DNA of 64,000 nt from Muribaculaceae bacterium (GCA_009775225.1 VSPE01000001.1:1-64000); one strand, 5' to 3'; counted from the stretch's first letter, positions 17,608 through 26,641 are shown. Numbers and translations: made by a program. The notes: a model not told the origin generated them from the sequence alone.

Positions 17608-18975
17608 TTATTCCTCTATCAGCTCGCAGATTAGGGTCGCGGAGGTGGAGTCGAGCACGCGCACGCGCACCGTCTGGCCCACTTTGGCATTGCCTCGGGG
17701 GAATACGGCGGTTTTATTCTGGCTTGTGCGTCCCACCATTTGCTCGCGGCTGCGCTTTGCCACGCCTTCTACCAGCACCTCGTATTCGCGGCCTATATCG
17801 CGGCGGTTCGACTCTGCTGAAAGCTCGTTCTGTAAGGCTATCATGCGGTTCAGGCGCTCTATTTTAACTTCTTCCGGAATATTGTCGGGCATAGTGCGCG
17901 AGGCGAGAGTGCCGGGGCGTTCCGAGTATTTGAACATAAAAGAAGAGTCGAAGCCTACCTGTCGCATGAGGTCGAGGGTCTGTTGGAAGTCTTCGTCGCT
18001 CTCGTTGTGGAAGCCGGTGAAGAGGTCGGAGGAGATACCGCAGTCGGGAATTGCGCGGCGTATGGCGGCGATGCGGTCGAGATACCACTCGCGTGTGTAC
18101 TTGCGGTTCATTGCCGCGAGCACACTGTTGCTGCCGCTCTGCACGGGCAGGTGTATGTGGCGGCAGATGTTGGGGTGCGAGGCGATAACTTCTATAGTGG
18201 CGTCGCTCATGTCTTTGGGGTGCGATGTGGTGAAGCGCACGCGCATGTCGGGAGCTGCCTCGGCTACGGTGGCTAGCAGGCGCGGGAAGTCTACGTGCTC
18301 GGTGCCGTCGGCGCTGTAGTTGTAGCTGTTCACGTTCTGTCCGAGCAGCGTCACCTCCTTGTAGCCGCGGCTGCGTAGGTCTTCAAGTTCGCGCAGGATG
18401 CTGTCGACGGGGCGGCTGCGTTCGCGACCGCGGGTATAGGGCACTATGCAGTAGGAGCAGAAGTTGTTGCATCCGCGCATTATGCTTATGTATCCGCTCA
18501 CGGTCTGGCCGGGGATGCGTGCGGGCACCACGTCGCGATAAGTCTCGGTTGTACTCAGCTCCACGTTTACGGCCTCGCGGCCTTCTTCGGCGGCGGCGAA
18601 TAGCGCGGGGAGGTCGAGATAGGCGTCGGGGCCTGCCACGAGGTCAACGCCGTGCTTGTGTATTAGCTCGTCGCGCACGCGCTCGGCCATACAGCCGATG
18701 ACTCCTATTATAAGGCCGCGTCCGTGCCTTTTGCGACGCATGGCGTTGAGGGCCTGCAGGCGTGCCACTATTTTCTGTTCGGCGTTGTCGCGGATAGAGC
18801 AGGTGTTGAGCAGTACGGCATCGGCCTGTTCGATGTCGGATGCGGTGTCGTATCCGGCCATTTGCATTATAGAAGCTACCACTTCGCTGTCGGCCACGTT
18901 CATCTGGCAGCCGTAAGTCTCGATATATACCTTGCGGTCGGCGGCGGTGCCGCTCGTATTATTGTCTTTTTTCAT
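17608..18975 (-). CDS. miaB: tRNA-2-methylthio-N6-dimethylallyladenosine synthase MiaB
   Basis: 455 residues. A radical-SAM methylthiotransferase that modifies A37 of tRNAs reading UNN codons. The N-terminal domain holds one 4Fe-4S cluster on Cys23, Cys59 and Cys95. The radical-SAM cluster is on CNNFCSYC (169-176). A TRAM domain closes the protein (about 390-455). It converges with recQ with only 32 bases between the stops. Confidence 0.96.
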   Translation of the reverse strand: MKKDNNTSGTAADRKVYIETYGCQMNVADSEVVASIMQMAGYDTASDIEQADAVLLNTCSIRDNAEQKIVARLQALNAMRRKRHGRGLIIGVIGCMAERVRDELIHKHGVDLVAGPDAYLDLPALFAAAEEGREAVNVELSTTETYRDVVPARIPGQTVSGYISIMRGCNNFCSYCIVPYTRGRERSRPVDSILRELEDLRSRGYKEVTLLGQNVNSYNYSADGTEHVDFPRLLATVAEAAPDMRVRFTTSHPKDMSDATIEVIASHPNICRHIHLPVQSGSNSVLAAMNRKYTREWYLDRIAAIRRAIPDCGISSDLFTGFHNESDEDFQQTLDLMRQVGFDSSFMFKYSERPGTLASRTMPDNIPEEVKIERLNRMIALQNELSAESNRRDIGREYEVLVEGVAKRSREQMVGRTSQNKTAVFPRGNAKVGQTVRVRVLDSTSATLICELIEE

Positions 18976-19005
18976 AATCTATAAGCCCAATACTCAGGCG
19001 AAAAA

Positions 19006-19037
19006 TTTGCTGTATTGAGCGATAATGCTTATTTTTG
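19006..19037 (+). promoter_or_regulatory. promoter upstream of the small membrane protein and CoA-transferase
   Basis: TTTG (19006-19009), exactly 20 bases, TATTTTTG (19030-19037). It is divergent from miaB and places the start near 19044, about 13 bases before the GTG at 19057. Confidence 0.7.
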
Positions 19038-19056
19038 CGCAAAATTACAAAAAAAA

Positions 19057-19443
19057 GTGGATACTGATTTAATTGCCGCGATAGTTGCTGTTGTAATAGC
19101 AGCGATACTTGGCTGGGTGGAGAGGTTGGCAAAGAATGCCAAAGCCGCCAAAGCCGGCTCTGCGCATGCGGTATCCGCAGCCGGGTCCCGCAAGCCCGCA
19201 CCCTCTGCGCCAGCCCGCAAGATTTCCGCAAAAAAAGCGCCACGTGTGGTTGCCTCACGGCAGGAGCGCCCCTCCGCCACCTCCATTGCCATAGGCAGCG
19301 AGGAAGGTATGCGTGTCACTGCCGACATCCAGGAGGATGTTGCCGCCGCCGCGCCTGCGCAGCAGCCCCGCCTGAAGCCTCTCGATGCCGACGGCCTGCG
19401 CAGTGCAGTGCTCTGGGGCGAAATTCTACAGCGAAAATTCTGA
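19057..19443 (+). CDS. small membrane-anchored protein, Ala/Lys-rich
   Basis: 128 residues from a GTG. One transmembrane helix (about 4-20, LIAAIVAVVIAAILGWV) precedes a basic, Ala/Ser/Pro-rich linker (about 25-75) and an acidic C-terminal part ending GLRSAVLWGEILQRKF. That closing segment looks like a short conserved interaction motif. The ATG frame start at 19015 lies upstream of the promoter's start and is rejected. The CoA-transferase follows 40 bases later. Function unknown. Confidence 0.6.
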   Translation: MDTDLIAAIVAVVIAAILGWVERLAKNAKAAKAGSAHAVSAAGSRKPAPSAPARKISAKKAPRVVASRQERPSATSIAIGSEEGMRVTADIQEDVAAAAPAQQPRLKPLDADGLRSAVLWGEILQRKF

Positions 19444-19483
19444 CCAATAATACCTCGAAATCTAAAAACCTGTATCAACAGCA

Positions 19484-20977
19484 ATGGCATTCAATACCCT
19501 TACGGCTCAAGAAGCCGCTGAAATGATTAATAACGGCGAAACCGTCGGTCTGTCGGGCTTTACCGCTCCCGGTACCCCCAAGTTTATCACCGAAGCGCTG
19601 GCAGAAAAGGCCACACGCGAGCATGAGGCCGGGCGTCCGTTCAAAATCAATATGTTCACAGGTGCTTCTACCAGCGACCATGTGGACGGTGCTCTCTCGC
19701 GTGCAAATGCGTACAACATGCGCGCCCCCTATCAGAACGTGCCCGACCTGCGCAAGCGTATCAATGCTCACGACTGTCACTACTTCGACCGTCACCTCTC
19801 CGAAATGGCTCAGGAAATGCGCTATGGCACATACGGCGAAATCGACTGGGCTATCATCGAGGCTGCCGACATCAACGACAAGGGCGAAATCGTGCTCGGC
19901 TGCGGTGTAGGCAATGTGCCCACTTATGCCCAAATGGCAAAGCACATCCTTATCGAGCTTAACGACAAGCTCCCCAAGAGCCTCCTCGGCATGCACGACG
20001 TGTACATGCCTCTCGACCCTCCTTACCGCCGCGAGATACCTATCTACGCCGCAAACGACCGCATTGGCTCACCCGTGCTTAAGGTAGACCCCGCGAAGAT
20101 TGTAGGCGTGGTACACACCAGCTCGTACGACTGCGTGAAGCCCTTCACCGCCGTAGACGAGACTTCGAAGCTCATCGGCGCCAACGTAGTGCGCTTCCTC
20201 GTGAGCGAGTATCAGGCAGGTCGTCTTCCCAAGGAATTCCTTCCACTGCAGTCGGGTGTGGGCAATGTTGCCAATGCCGTGCTCTACGACCTCGGCGAAA
20301 GCTCCGTACTGCCTCCCTTCATGATGTACACCGAGGTTATCCAGGATGCCGTGCTCAACCTTCTCCAGAAGGGTAAGTGCACATTCGCGTCGACCTGCTC
20401 GATGACATTCTCCGATGCTACCGAAGAAATCCTCTTCAGCGACCTCAACTTTTTCCACGACAAGATACTCATGCGCCCGGCCGAAATCTCGAACAACCCC
20501 GAGGTAATTCGCCGAATAGGTGTAATCGCCATGAATACCGCTCTCGAGGCCGACCTCTTCGGCTCGGTGAACTCCACTCACGTGCTCGGCACCCGCATGA
20601 TGAACGGTATCGGCGGCTCTGGTGACTTCACCCGCAACGCCTACCTCTCCATATTCTCCTGCCCCTCTGTGAGCAAGGGAGGTCTCATAAGCAACATCGT
20701 GCCTATGGTGGCACACCCCGACCACAGCGAGCACTCGGTGGATATCCTCATTACCGACCAAGGTATCGCCGACCTGCGCCACAAAGACCCCGTGGAACGC
20801 GCACTCGAAATCATCAACAACTGCGCACACCCCATGTACCGTCCGCTCCTCAACGACTATCTCAAGCTCGGTACACAGGGGCAGACTCCCCACACCCTCA
20901 GAGCCGCGTTTGCATTCCACAACGCCTTCTCGGAAACAGGCGACATGCGCAATGCCGACTACGCCAAGTACTGCTGA
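19484..20977 (+). CDS. acetyl-CoA hydrolase/CoA-transferase (succinate or propionate:CoA type)
   Basis: 497 residues, the usual length. Members move CoA between acetate, succinate and propionate, or hydrolyse acyl-CoA. The two CoA-transferase lobes are complete. The catalytic Glu is expected in NTALEADLFGSVNSTH (about Glu355), which forms the glutamyl-CoA thioester, and GIGGSGDFTRNAYLS supplies the oxyanion and CoA contacts. In a fermenting Bacteroidales this enzyme links succinate and propionate production to acetate. A terminator follows. Confidence 0.93.
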   Translation: MAFNTLTAQEAAEMINNGETVGLSGFTAPGTPKFITEALAEKATREHEAGRPFKINMFTGASTSDHVDGALSRANAYNMRAPYQNVPDLRKRINAHDCHYFDRHLSEMAQEMRYGTYGEIDWAIIEAADINDKGEIVLGCGVGNVPTYAQMAKHILIELNDKLPKSLLGMHDVYMPLDPPYRREIPIYAANDRIGSPVLKVDPAKIVGVVHTSSYDCVKPFTAVDETSKLIGANVVRFLVSEYQAGRLPKEFLPLQSGVGNVANAVLYDLGESSVLPPFMMYTEVIQDAVLNLLQKGKCTFASTCSMTFSDATEEILFSDLNFFHDKILMRPAEISNNPEVIRRIGVIAMNTALEADLFGSVNSTHVLGTRMMNGIGGSGDFTRNAYLSIFSCPSVSKGGLISNIVPMVAHPDHSEHSVDILITDQGIADLRHKDPVERALEIINNCAHPMYRPLLNDYLKLGTQGQTPHTLRAAFAFHNAFSETGDMRNADYAKYC

Positions 20978-20996
20978 TAAGGCACAAAACACTATT

Positions 20997-21033
20997 AAAA
21001 AAGGCACGGAGGCAATCCCTTTGTGCCCTTTTT
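20997..21033 (+). terminator. bidirectional terminator after the CoA-transferase
   Basis: GGCAC (21003-21007) and GTGCC (21023-21027) with flanking A and T runs, AAAAA before and CTTTTT after. Confidence 0.7.
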
Positions 21034-21084
21034 ACGTTGTGATATAACGGTATTGTCAAATTCATCAACACACTCTGATTAATC

Positions 21085-22446
21085 ATGAAGCCGAACTTTG
21101 TAAGCAAAGTGAGCGAATTTTTTGTGAACTACTTCTCTCTGTCGGGGCAACTTGTGTCGCAGGCCGAGGCAGAAGCAAACATACGCGAGGGCGTTTCTTT
21201 CAGGGGCCCGAACATACTCATCCTTATTCTGGCCATATTCATAGCCTCGCTGGGTCTCAACACCAATTCTACTGCGGTTATAATAGGCGCCATGCTCATA
21301 TCGCCTCTCATGGGGCCTATCATCGGCATAGGTCTCGGAGTGGGTATACACGATTTCGCACTGCTCAAGCGCTGTGTGCGAAACCTTGTCATGGCAGCCG
21401 GTTTCTCGGTGATAGCCTCTACGATATACTTCCTCATCTCGCCTGTCAACGAGCAGCACAGCGAGCTGCTGGCGCGCACCTCGCCCACTATCTACGATGT
21501 GCTGATAGGCTTCTTCGGCGGCGGTGCGGGCATAATAGCGCTCGGAAGTACCAGCAAAGGAAACGTGATACCGGGTGTGGCTATCGCTACGGCTCTTATG
21601 CCGCCGCTGTGTACAGCCGGCTACGGCCTGGCCACATTGCAGATGAATTATTTTCTCGGTGCCTTCTATCTCTTTGTAATCAACTCGATATACATAGCCT
21701 TCGCCACATTTATAGGTGTCAAGCTTATGAAGTACAAGGGAGTGCCGACGGCCGACAATGACCGTGCCGTGCGTGTGCGCCGCATAGTGTATTCGCTGGC
21801 CGTGCTTACCATGCTGCCGAGCATATATCTTACGTATAATATGCTTCGCGACAGCAAATTTCAGGCAGAGGCCGCCCGCTTCGTGCAGGATGAGTGCTCT
21901 TTCCCCGACACACAGGTGCTGAGTCGCAAGGCATACGCTAAAGACGGGGTGAAGTATCTCACTATCACACTTATCGGCCGTACGCTTCCCGTCGACTCGC
22001 TCAGGCTGGCCCTTGAGTCAAGGCTGAAGTTCTACGGACTGGCCGGAACGCGGCTGTCGTTCATACAGGGAGGCGACGGCATGTCTTCCGGCGACAAGCT
22101 CTCGGCTCCGGGTGTGGGCGACATTTACCGGATAGCCCAAAATACTATCACGCGGCAGCAGACAACCATCGACTCGCTCCGCACCCTCCTCGCCGTTTCG
22201 CGCCAGTCGGTGATTGATGCCCCCGAGGTATCGCCCGAAATCAAGGTGGTGTTTCCGAAAATCAGCAAAATCGGCATATCGACCACCGTATTTGCAGCGC
22301 CATCCGACGATGCTGCCGCCGATACAGCCACCGTGGCGATAATACATACCAAGGGGCGCTTCCCCGAGGCCGAGCGCAAGCGCCTGGCTGAGTATCTTGA
22401 GGCTCGTCTCGGCTATAAAAAGGTGTCGGTAATAGAAATGCAATAG
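21085..22446 (+). CDS. DUF389 membrane protein
   Basis: 453 residues. The hydrophobic DUF389 core (about 30-240) has several transmembrane helices: SFRGPNILILILAIFIASLG, NSTAVIIGAMLISPLMGPII, GGGAGIIALGSTSKGNVIPG and VAIATALMPPLCTAGYGLAT. The second half (about 255-453) is soluble, probably extracytoplasmic after another helix near 233-250. Its closing domain has an alternating helix-strand pattern ending KRLAEYLEARLGYKKVSVIE. Transport is often suggested for the family but no substrate is established. Confidence 0.85.
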   Translation: MKPNFVSKVSEFFVNYFSLSGQLVSQAEAEANIREGVSFRGPNILILILAIFIASLGLNTNSTAVIIGAMLISPLMGPIIGIGLGVGIHDFALLKRCVRNLVMAAGFSVIASTIYFLISPVNEQHSELLARTSPTIYDVLIGFFGGGAGIIALGSTSKGNVIPGVAIATALMPPLCTAGYGLATLQMNYFLGAFYLFVINSIYIAFATFIGVKLMKYKGVPTADNDRAVRVRRIVYSLAVLTMLPSIYLTYNMLRDSKFQAEAARFVQDECSFPDTQVLSRKAYAKDGVKYLTITLIGRTLPVDSLRLALESRLKFYGLAGTRLSFIQGGDGMSSGDKLSAPGVGDIYRIAQNTITRQQTTIDSLRTLLAVSRQSVIDAPEVSPEIKVVFPKISKIGISTTVFAAPSDDAAADTATVAIIHTKGRFPEAERKRLAEYLEARLGYKKVSVIEMQ

Positions 22447-22468
22447 AAACAAGCCCGAAAGAAAAGAT

Positions 22469-23041
22469 ATGTGTGATATCGAACTCGAAACTCACCCCTG
22501 GCAGCCGTTTGTGCCCGAAAATGCCCGCGTACTCGTTATGGGTACTTTCCCTCCACAGCCGAAACGCTGGTCGATGGATTTCTATTATCCCAACCGCACA
22601 AACGATTTCTGGCCTCTTATGGCGCTCATATTCCGTGGCGACCGTCATGCCCTCGACAGTGCCGACGGCAAAGGCTACGACCTTCAGGCGATAAAGGCCC
22701 TTCTGTGCGAGAAAGGTATAGCGCTGAGCGACACAGGGCACAAGGTGCGGCGGCTGGCCGGCAATGCTTCCGACAAGTTCCTGGAGATTGTAGAGCCGGT
22801 CGACCTCGAAGCTCTGCTTGCCCGCATGCCATGTTGCCGTGCGGTGGCAACCACGGGAGAGAAGGCCGCAGGTGTTGTGGCCGGCCTTACGGCGACTCCC
22901 GTACCGCGTATGGGTGAGTGCGTGAAGACCGCCGGAGGACTCACCGTCTGGCGCATGCCATCCACAAGCCGTGCCTATCCTCTTAAACTTGAGAAGAAGG
23001 CCGAATACTACGCTGCCATGTTCAGCGCTCTCGGCCTGTAG
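22469..23041 (+). CDS. uracil-DNA glycosylase-superfamily protein
   Basis: 190 residues. Features of the Mug/UDG superfamily: RVLVMGTFPPQPKRW near residue 20, NRTNDFWPLMALIF (about 42-56), and the closing MPSTSRAYPLKLEKKAEYYA with the Ser-containing motif where the leucine or intercalation loop lies. The function is probably removal of damaged or deaminated bases. It sits 22 bases after the DUF389 gene, and its last 20 bases overlap the pectate lyase gene tail to tail. Confidence 0.75.
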   Translation: MCDIELETHPWQPFVPENARVLVMGTFPPQPKRWSMDFYYPNRTNDFWPLMALIFRGDRHALDSADGKGYDLQAIKALLCEKGIALSDTGHKVRRLAGNASDKFLEIVEPVDLEALLARMPCCRAVATTGEKAAGVVAGLTATPVPRMGECVKTAGGLTVWRMPSTSRAYPLKLEKKAEYYAAMFSALGL

Positions 23042-24083
23042 CTTTTTTCCACTCGGCGTAGCGTCCGTAGAGCGAAGTGGCGAACGATGCGTACCAGCTG
23101 TAGCCGTCGCGGCGCTCGCGGCTTATGTCTTCGAGGCGTTCGCGCGGAATACCGTCGCGGTCGCATACAAAGGGACGCATGGTGTCGAGGTCGTAGAAGC
23201 GTGCCCATACACAGGATGACGGGTCTTTTACAAGGCGGGTGCCGTGCGGGCCGCGACGTTCGTAGCGGTAGCCGTCGATGCGTGTGCGGTCGAACCATCT
23301 CATGGCCGCCTCTATAGCCTCGGCCACGCGCTCGTCGGGCTCGGGAATGTCCATAAGTAGCCATACTATGCCTACACTCTCGGTGGAGCAGAGCGATGCA
23401 AGCTCGAAGGCGCGGGCAGGCGCCGGTGCGAGAGTCTCACGGTCGTGCTGCTGGCACCAAGCGGTGCGCTCGCCGTCGATAACTATCTGGGTTGCCAGAA
23501 TACAGTCTATGCCCTTACAGAATGAAGTGTCGAGTCGTGCGCGCAAATCATCGTCGATAAGTCCGGGAGAGTCGAACGGTGCCTTCATGTCGCGTACATC
23601 GCGTATTATGGAGAGTGTGTTCACCATTGCTCCGTCGTTGTAGGTGATATGCTTCTGATAGCCTCGGTTCTCGGGCCAGAACTGAGGCCAGCCGCCATTG
23701 GGGTACTGGCCGGCGAGCAGATACTCCATGCCGCGGGCGAAGGCGTCGCGCCACACATCGGCAGGCTGAGCCTTGTACAGACGGGCGAGATATTTAAGCT
23801 GAGTGGTTGTGGCGTTGTTGTCGGTGGTAGAGTCGTTGCGTCGCTCCTTCGATGCGAGCACCTGCTCAAGCTCGGCGGCGGTGAGGTAGCGGGCCATGTC
23901 GATATTCTTGGGCCAGCCGCCTGTCACGCGCTGGTAGGCAATAATCTGGTCGCCCACACGCGCGGCTTCGGCTGTGGTGAAGAAGGTGGAGCCGTTCTCG
24001 TACATGGCCGACCGCGTTTTTGCGTATATACAGAGTGATGCGGCTGCCACAAAGGCAGCGGTAAAGAGTAAGCGGATTTTCAT
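23022..24083 (-). CDS. pelA: pectate lyase, polysaccharide lyase family 10 (PelA type)
   Basis: 353 residues with a signal peptide (MKIRLLFTAAFVAAASLCIYA). PL10 enzymes cleave homogalacturonan by beta-elimination with calcium. Family segments: YQRVTGGWPKNIDMAR, DNNATTTQLKYLARLYK, GGWPQFWPENRGYQKHITYN, WCQQHDRETLAPAPARAFE, and KDPSSCVWARFYDLDTMRPF. The fold is an (alpha/alpha)-barrel and the protein is exported to the periplasm or surface, suggesting some use of plant pectin, though no PUL surrounds it. The -7 box lies only six bases before the ATG, so the mRNA may be leaderless. Confidence 0.9.
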   Translation of the reverse strand: MKIRLLFTAAFVAAASLCIYAKTRSAMYENGSTFFTTAEAARVGDQIIAYQRVTGGWPKNIDMARYLTAAELEQVLASKERRNDSTTDNNATTTQLKYLARLYKAQPADVWRDAFARGMEYLLAGQYPNGGWPQFWPENRGYQKHITYNDGAMVNTLSIIRDVRDMKAPFDSPGLIDDDLRARLDTSFCKGIDCILATQIVIDGERTAWCQQHDRETLAPAPARAFELASLCSTESVGIVWLLMDIPEPDERVAEAIEAAMRWFDRTRIDGYRYERRGPHGTRLVKDPSSCVWARFYDLDTMRPFVCDRDGIPRERLEDISRERRDGYSWYASFATSLYGRYAEWKKATGRER

Positions 24084-24088
24084 GACTG

Positions 24089-24118
24089 CAAAGGTATAAA
24101 AATGATTAAATATGACAA
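24089..24118 (-). promoter_or_regulatory. promoter of the pectate lyase gene
   Basis: Minus strand: TTG (24118-24116), 19 bases, TACCTTTG (24096-24089) followed by CA. The expected start coincides with the start codon at 24083. Confidence 0.65.
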
Positions 24119-24135
24119 AATGGCACAGTTTGAGA

Positions 24136-24152
24136 TTGGCACTTTATTTGCT
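24136..24152 (+). promoter_or_regulatory. sigma-54-like promoter upstream of htpG
   Basis: TTGGCAC, then TTTAT, then TTGCT (24136-24152). It matches the -24/-12 sigma-54 consensus (TGGCAC-N5-TTGCW) with correct spacing. The start would be near 24163, leaving a leader of about 43 bases. No TAnnTTTG with a correct -33 box was seen here. Confidence 0.5.
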
Positions 24153-24205
24153 GATAGCGTTTTCACAGACAGATAACGAATATTATAACTAAAACACTAC
24201 ATATT

Positions 24206-26251
24206 ATGCAGAAAGGCACAATTGGAGTAAGTACCGAGAATATCTTTCCGGTAATCAAGAAATTCCTATACAGCGACCATGAGATTTTCCTCCGCGAGCT
24301 GGTGTCGAATGCTGTCGACGCCAGCCAAAAACTCCGCACTCTTGCCAACTTCGGCGACTTCAAGGGTGATGTGGGCGACCTCAAGGTAACCGTTACCGTC
24401 GACAAGGAAGCCGGCACGCTCACTGTGAGTGACCACGGCATCGGCATGACTGCTGAAGAGGTCGACAAGTATATCAACCAGATTGCTTTCTCGGGAGCAG
24501 AAGACTTCCTCACCAAGTATAAAGACAATGCTCAGGCTATCATAGGCCACTTTGGTCTCGGCTTCTACTCGGCGTTCATGGTAGCCGACAAGGTTACTAT
24601 CAGCACCCTGAGCTATAAGGAAGGCGCAGAGCCCGTGCGCTGGGAGTGCGACGGCTCGCCGAGCTACACCATGGAGAAGGGCGACCGCGCCACCCGCGGT
24701 ACCGATATCATACTGCATATCGACAAGGACTGCACCGAGTTCCTCGACCAGCAGCGTGTGGACATGCTTCTGCGTAAGTACTGCCGCTTCTTGCCTGTGC
24801 CCGTTATTTCGGGTATGGAGCGCGAGTACAAGGACGGTAAGTGGGTGGACACCGACCGCGAACTGGTTATAAACTCCACAGAGCCGCAGTGGATGAAGAA
24901 GCCTGCCGAACTTACCGACGAAGACTATCTCAAGTTCTACCGCGACTTATATCCCGGCGAAGAAGACCCCCTCTTCTGGATACACCTTAATGTAGACTTC
25001 CCCTTCACGCTTACGGGAATTCTCTACTTCCCAAAAATCAAGAATAACTTCGATATCAACCGAAACCGCATACAGCTGTACTGCAACCAGGTGTATGTTA
25101 CCGACTCGGTGGAAGGTGTTGTGCCCGACTTCATGCAGCTGCTTCAGGGCGTGATAGACTCTCCCGACATCCCTCTTAACGTGTCGCGAAGCTATCTCCA
25201 GTCTGACTCGGCCGTGAAGAAAATATCTGGTTACATTACCAAGAAAGTGGCCTCGCGCCTCGACGAGCTTTTCCGCGCCGACCGCAAGGCTTTCGAAAGC
25301 AAGTGGGACGACATCCGCATCTTCATCGTTTACGGCATGCTCACCGATGAGAAGTTCTGCGATGCCGCCATGAAGTTCCTCCTTCTGCGCGATACCTCGG
25401 GCCAATACTATACTCCCGAGGAGTATAAGACCCTCGTGGAAGCGTCGCAGACAAACGTCGACGGCAAGATTGTATATCTCTACGCCACCGACGCCACTGC
25501 CCAGTACAACTACATTAAGGCTGCCAACGACAAGGGTTACAACGTGCTTCTGCTCGACGGCCAACTCGACAGCCACTTCGTCGGCTTGCTCGAACGCAAG
25601 CTCGAGAATACCGAGCTGGTGCGTGTGGACTCCGACGTGGTCGACAACCTCATCCGCAAGAGCGAACGGCGCGGAGCCGGGCTCAGCGCCGTGGATACGG
25701 CTATCCTGTCGCAGCTCTTCGAGAGCGTGACACGCAAGGTAGAAAAGACAGGCTTCACCGTGAGTTTCGAGGCGCTTGCTCCCTCGGCTCAGCCCGTGGT
25801 GCTTACTCAGAACGAGTACATGCGCCGCATGAAAGAGATGGCTGCAATGCAGCCGGGCATGAATTTTTATGCCGAGCTCCCCGACAACTATTCGCTGGTG
25901 GTGAACACCGAGCACCCCTTGGTGAAGGCTATCACCGAGCGTGCCGACAAGGCTCTCGCATCTACCGTGAAGCCTTTGCTCGACTCTATAGATGCCGACA
26001 ATCAGGCTGCCGACGACATCCGCAAGGCTGCACCCGAAGGCAAGCTCTCGGCCGAAGACGAGCAGCGTGTAAAAGACCTCGAGAAGAAGGTGGCCGACGC
26101 TCGCGAACAGCAGCAGAAAGCCATTGCGGAATATACCGGCTCGGTTCCCGAAGTGAGCCAGCTCGTAGACCTCGCTCTCCTCGGCAACGGTCTGCTCAAA
26201 GGCCGCAACCTCAGCGACTTCATTACCCGCTCGGTTGAGATGATGAAGTAA
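24206..26251 (+). CDS. htpG: molecular chaperone HtpG (Hsp90)
   Basis: 681 residues, somewhat longer than the E. coli protein, as is usual in this phylum. ATP-dependent cytoplasmic chaperone. The N-terminal GHKL ATPase shows FLRELVSNAVDASQKL, SDHGIGMTAEEVDKYI and GHFGLGFYSAFMVADKV. The middle domain has NVSRSYLQSDSAVKKI. An acidic coiled segment (about 600-645) precedes the dimerisation end. It is flanked by a candidate sigma-54 promoter and a strong terminator. Confidence 0.97.
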   Translation: MQKGTIGVSTENIFPVIKKFLYSDHEIFLRELVSNAVDASQKLRTLANFGDFKGDVGDLKVTVTVDKEAGTLTVSDHGIGMTAEEVDKYINQIAFSGAEDFLTKYKDNAQAIIGHFGLGFYSAFMVADKVTISTLSYKEGAEPVRWECDGSPSYTMEKGDRATRGTDIILHIDKDCTEFLDQQRVDMLLRKYCRFLPVPVISGMEREYKDGKWVDTDRELVINSTEPQWMKKPAELTDEDYLKFYRDLYPGEEDPLFWIHLNVDFPFTLTGILYFPKIKNNFDINRNRIQLYCNQVYVTDSVEGVVPDFMQLLQGVIDSPDIPLNVSRSYLQSDSAVKKISGYITKKVASRLDELFRADRKAFESKWDDIRIFIVYGMLTDEKFCDAAMKFLLLRDTSGQYYTPEEYKTLVEASQTNVDGKIVYLYATDATAQYNYIKAANDKGYNVLLLDGQLDSHFVGLLERKLENTELVRVDSDVVDNLIRKSERRGAGLSAVDTAILSQLFESVTRKVEKTGFTVSFEALAPSAQPVVLTQNEYMRRMKEMAAMQPGMNFYAELPDNYSLVVNTEHPLVKAITERADKALASTVKPLLDSIDADNQAADDIRKAAPEGKLSAEDEQRVKDLEKKVADAREQQQKAIAEYTGSVPEVSQLVDLALLGNGLLKGRNLSDFITRSVEMMK

Positions 26252-26264
26252 CGACTTCCAAATT

Positions 26265-26310
26265 ATAGGGGGGCCGCAGTTCCGAAACCGAAACTGTGGC
26301 CCCCTATTTA
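26265..26310 (+). terminator. htpG terminator
   Basis: ATAGGGGGGCCGCAGTT pairs with AACTGTGGCCCCCTAT over a short loop, then TTTAT. It starts 13 bases after the stop. Confidence 0.85.
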
Positions 26311-26438
26311 TATCTGTATATAGGTCTATGATATCGACGTATACGCGTGGTTGTACTTCCCAATGATTTTTAAACTCTTTTAGCCAAGCTTTTAAAGAAA
26401 CAGGCTAATCAAACTTGTTATACTTACAAAGAGAAAGG

Positions 26439-26510
26439 ATGAAAGGAAACATCCCTCGTCCGTATTGTCGAGTAGTGATACTGGGCAATAAGGCTCTCAT
26501 AAATAAATAG
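26439..26510 (+). CDS. candidate 23-residue peptide
   Basis: An ATG preceded by AGAAAGG opens 23 codons: MKGNIPRPYC then RVVILGNKALINK, TAG. The peptide is basic and has no signal sequence. A terminator hairpin follows 12 bases after the stop (26523-26552), so this is a self-contained tiny transcription unit between htpG and the OmpA gene. TATACTTA upstream (26419-26426) is only a partial -7 box. It may be a microprotein or a leader peptide. I do not recognise a family. Confidence 0.4.
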   Translation: MKGNIPRPYCRVVILGNKALINK

Positions 26511-26522
26511 TTGAAACGTGGA

Positions 26523-26560
26523 GAGCGCCCTGACAGTCTTGCCGGGGCGCTCTTTGTTTA
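26523..26560 (+). terminator. terminator after the 23-residue frame
   Basis: GAGCGCCC (26523-26530) pairs with GGGCGCTC (26545-26552), followed by TTTGTTTA. Confidence 0.65.
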
Positions 26561-26579
26561 TGCCGCATGTGCGGTAGCG

Positions 26580-26614
26580 CAAAAAAAGCCGACTGCCTGT
26601 CTGGGCAGCCGGCT
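26580..26614 (-). terminator. terminator after the OmpA gene
   Basis: On the minus strand AGCCGGCTGCCC pairs with GGCAGTCGGCT (one bulge) and is followed by six or more Ts. It lies 28 bases past the stop at 26642. Confidence 0.75.
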
Positions 26615-26641
26615 GAGTGAAACTTATGTAATGTGTTACCC

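Noticed and set aside
24121..24135. A second TGGCAC word upstream of htpG as another sigma-54 site
   Set aside because: No TTGC follows at the required spacing.
24947..25915. A 322-codon open frame antisense to htpG
   Set aside because: Shadow of a highly biased gene; no start context or domain.
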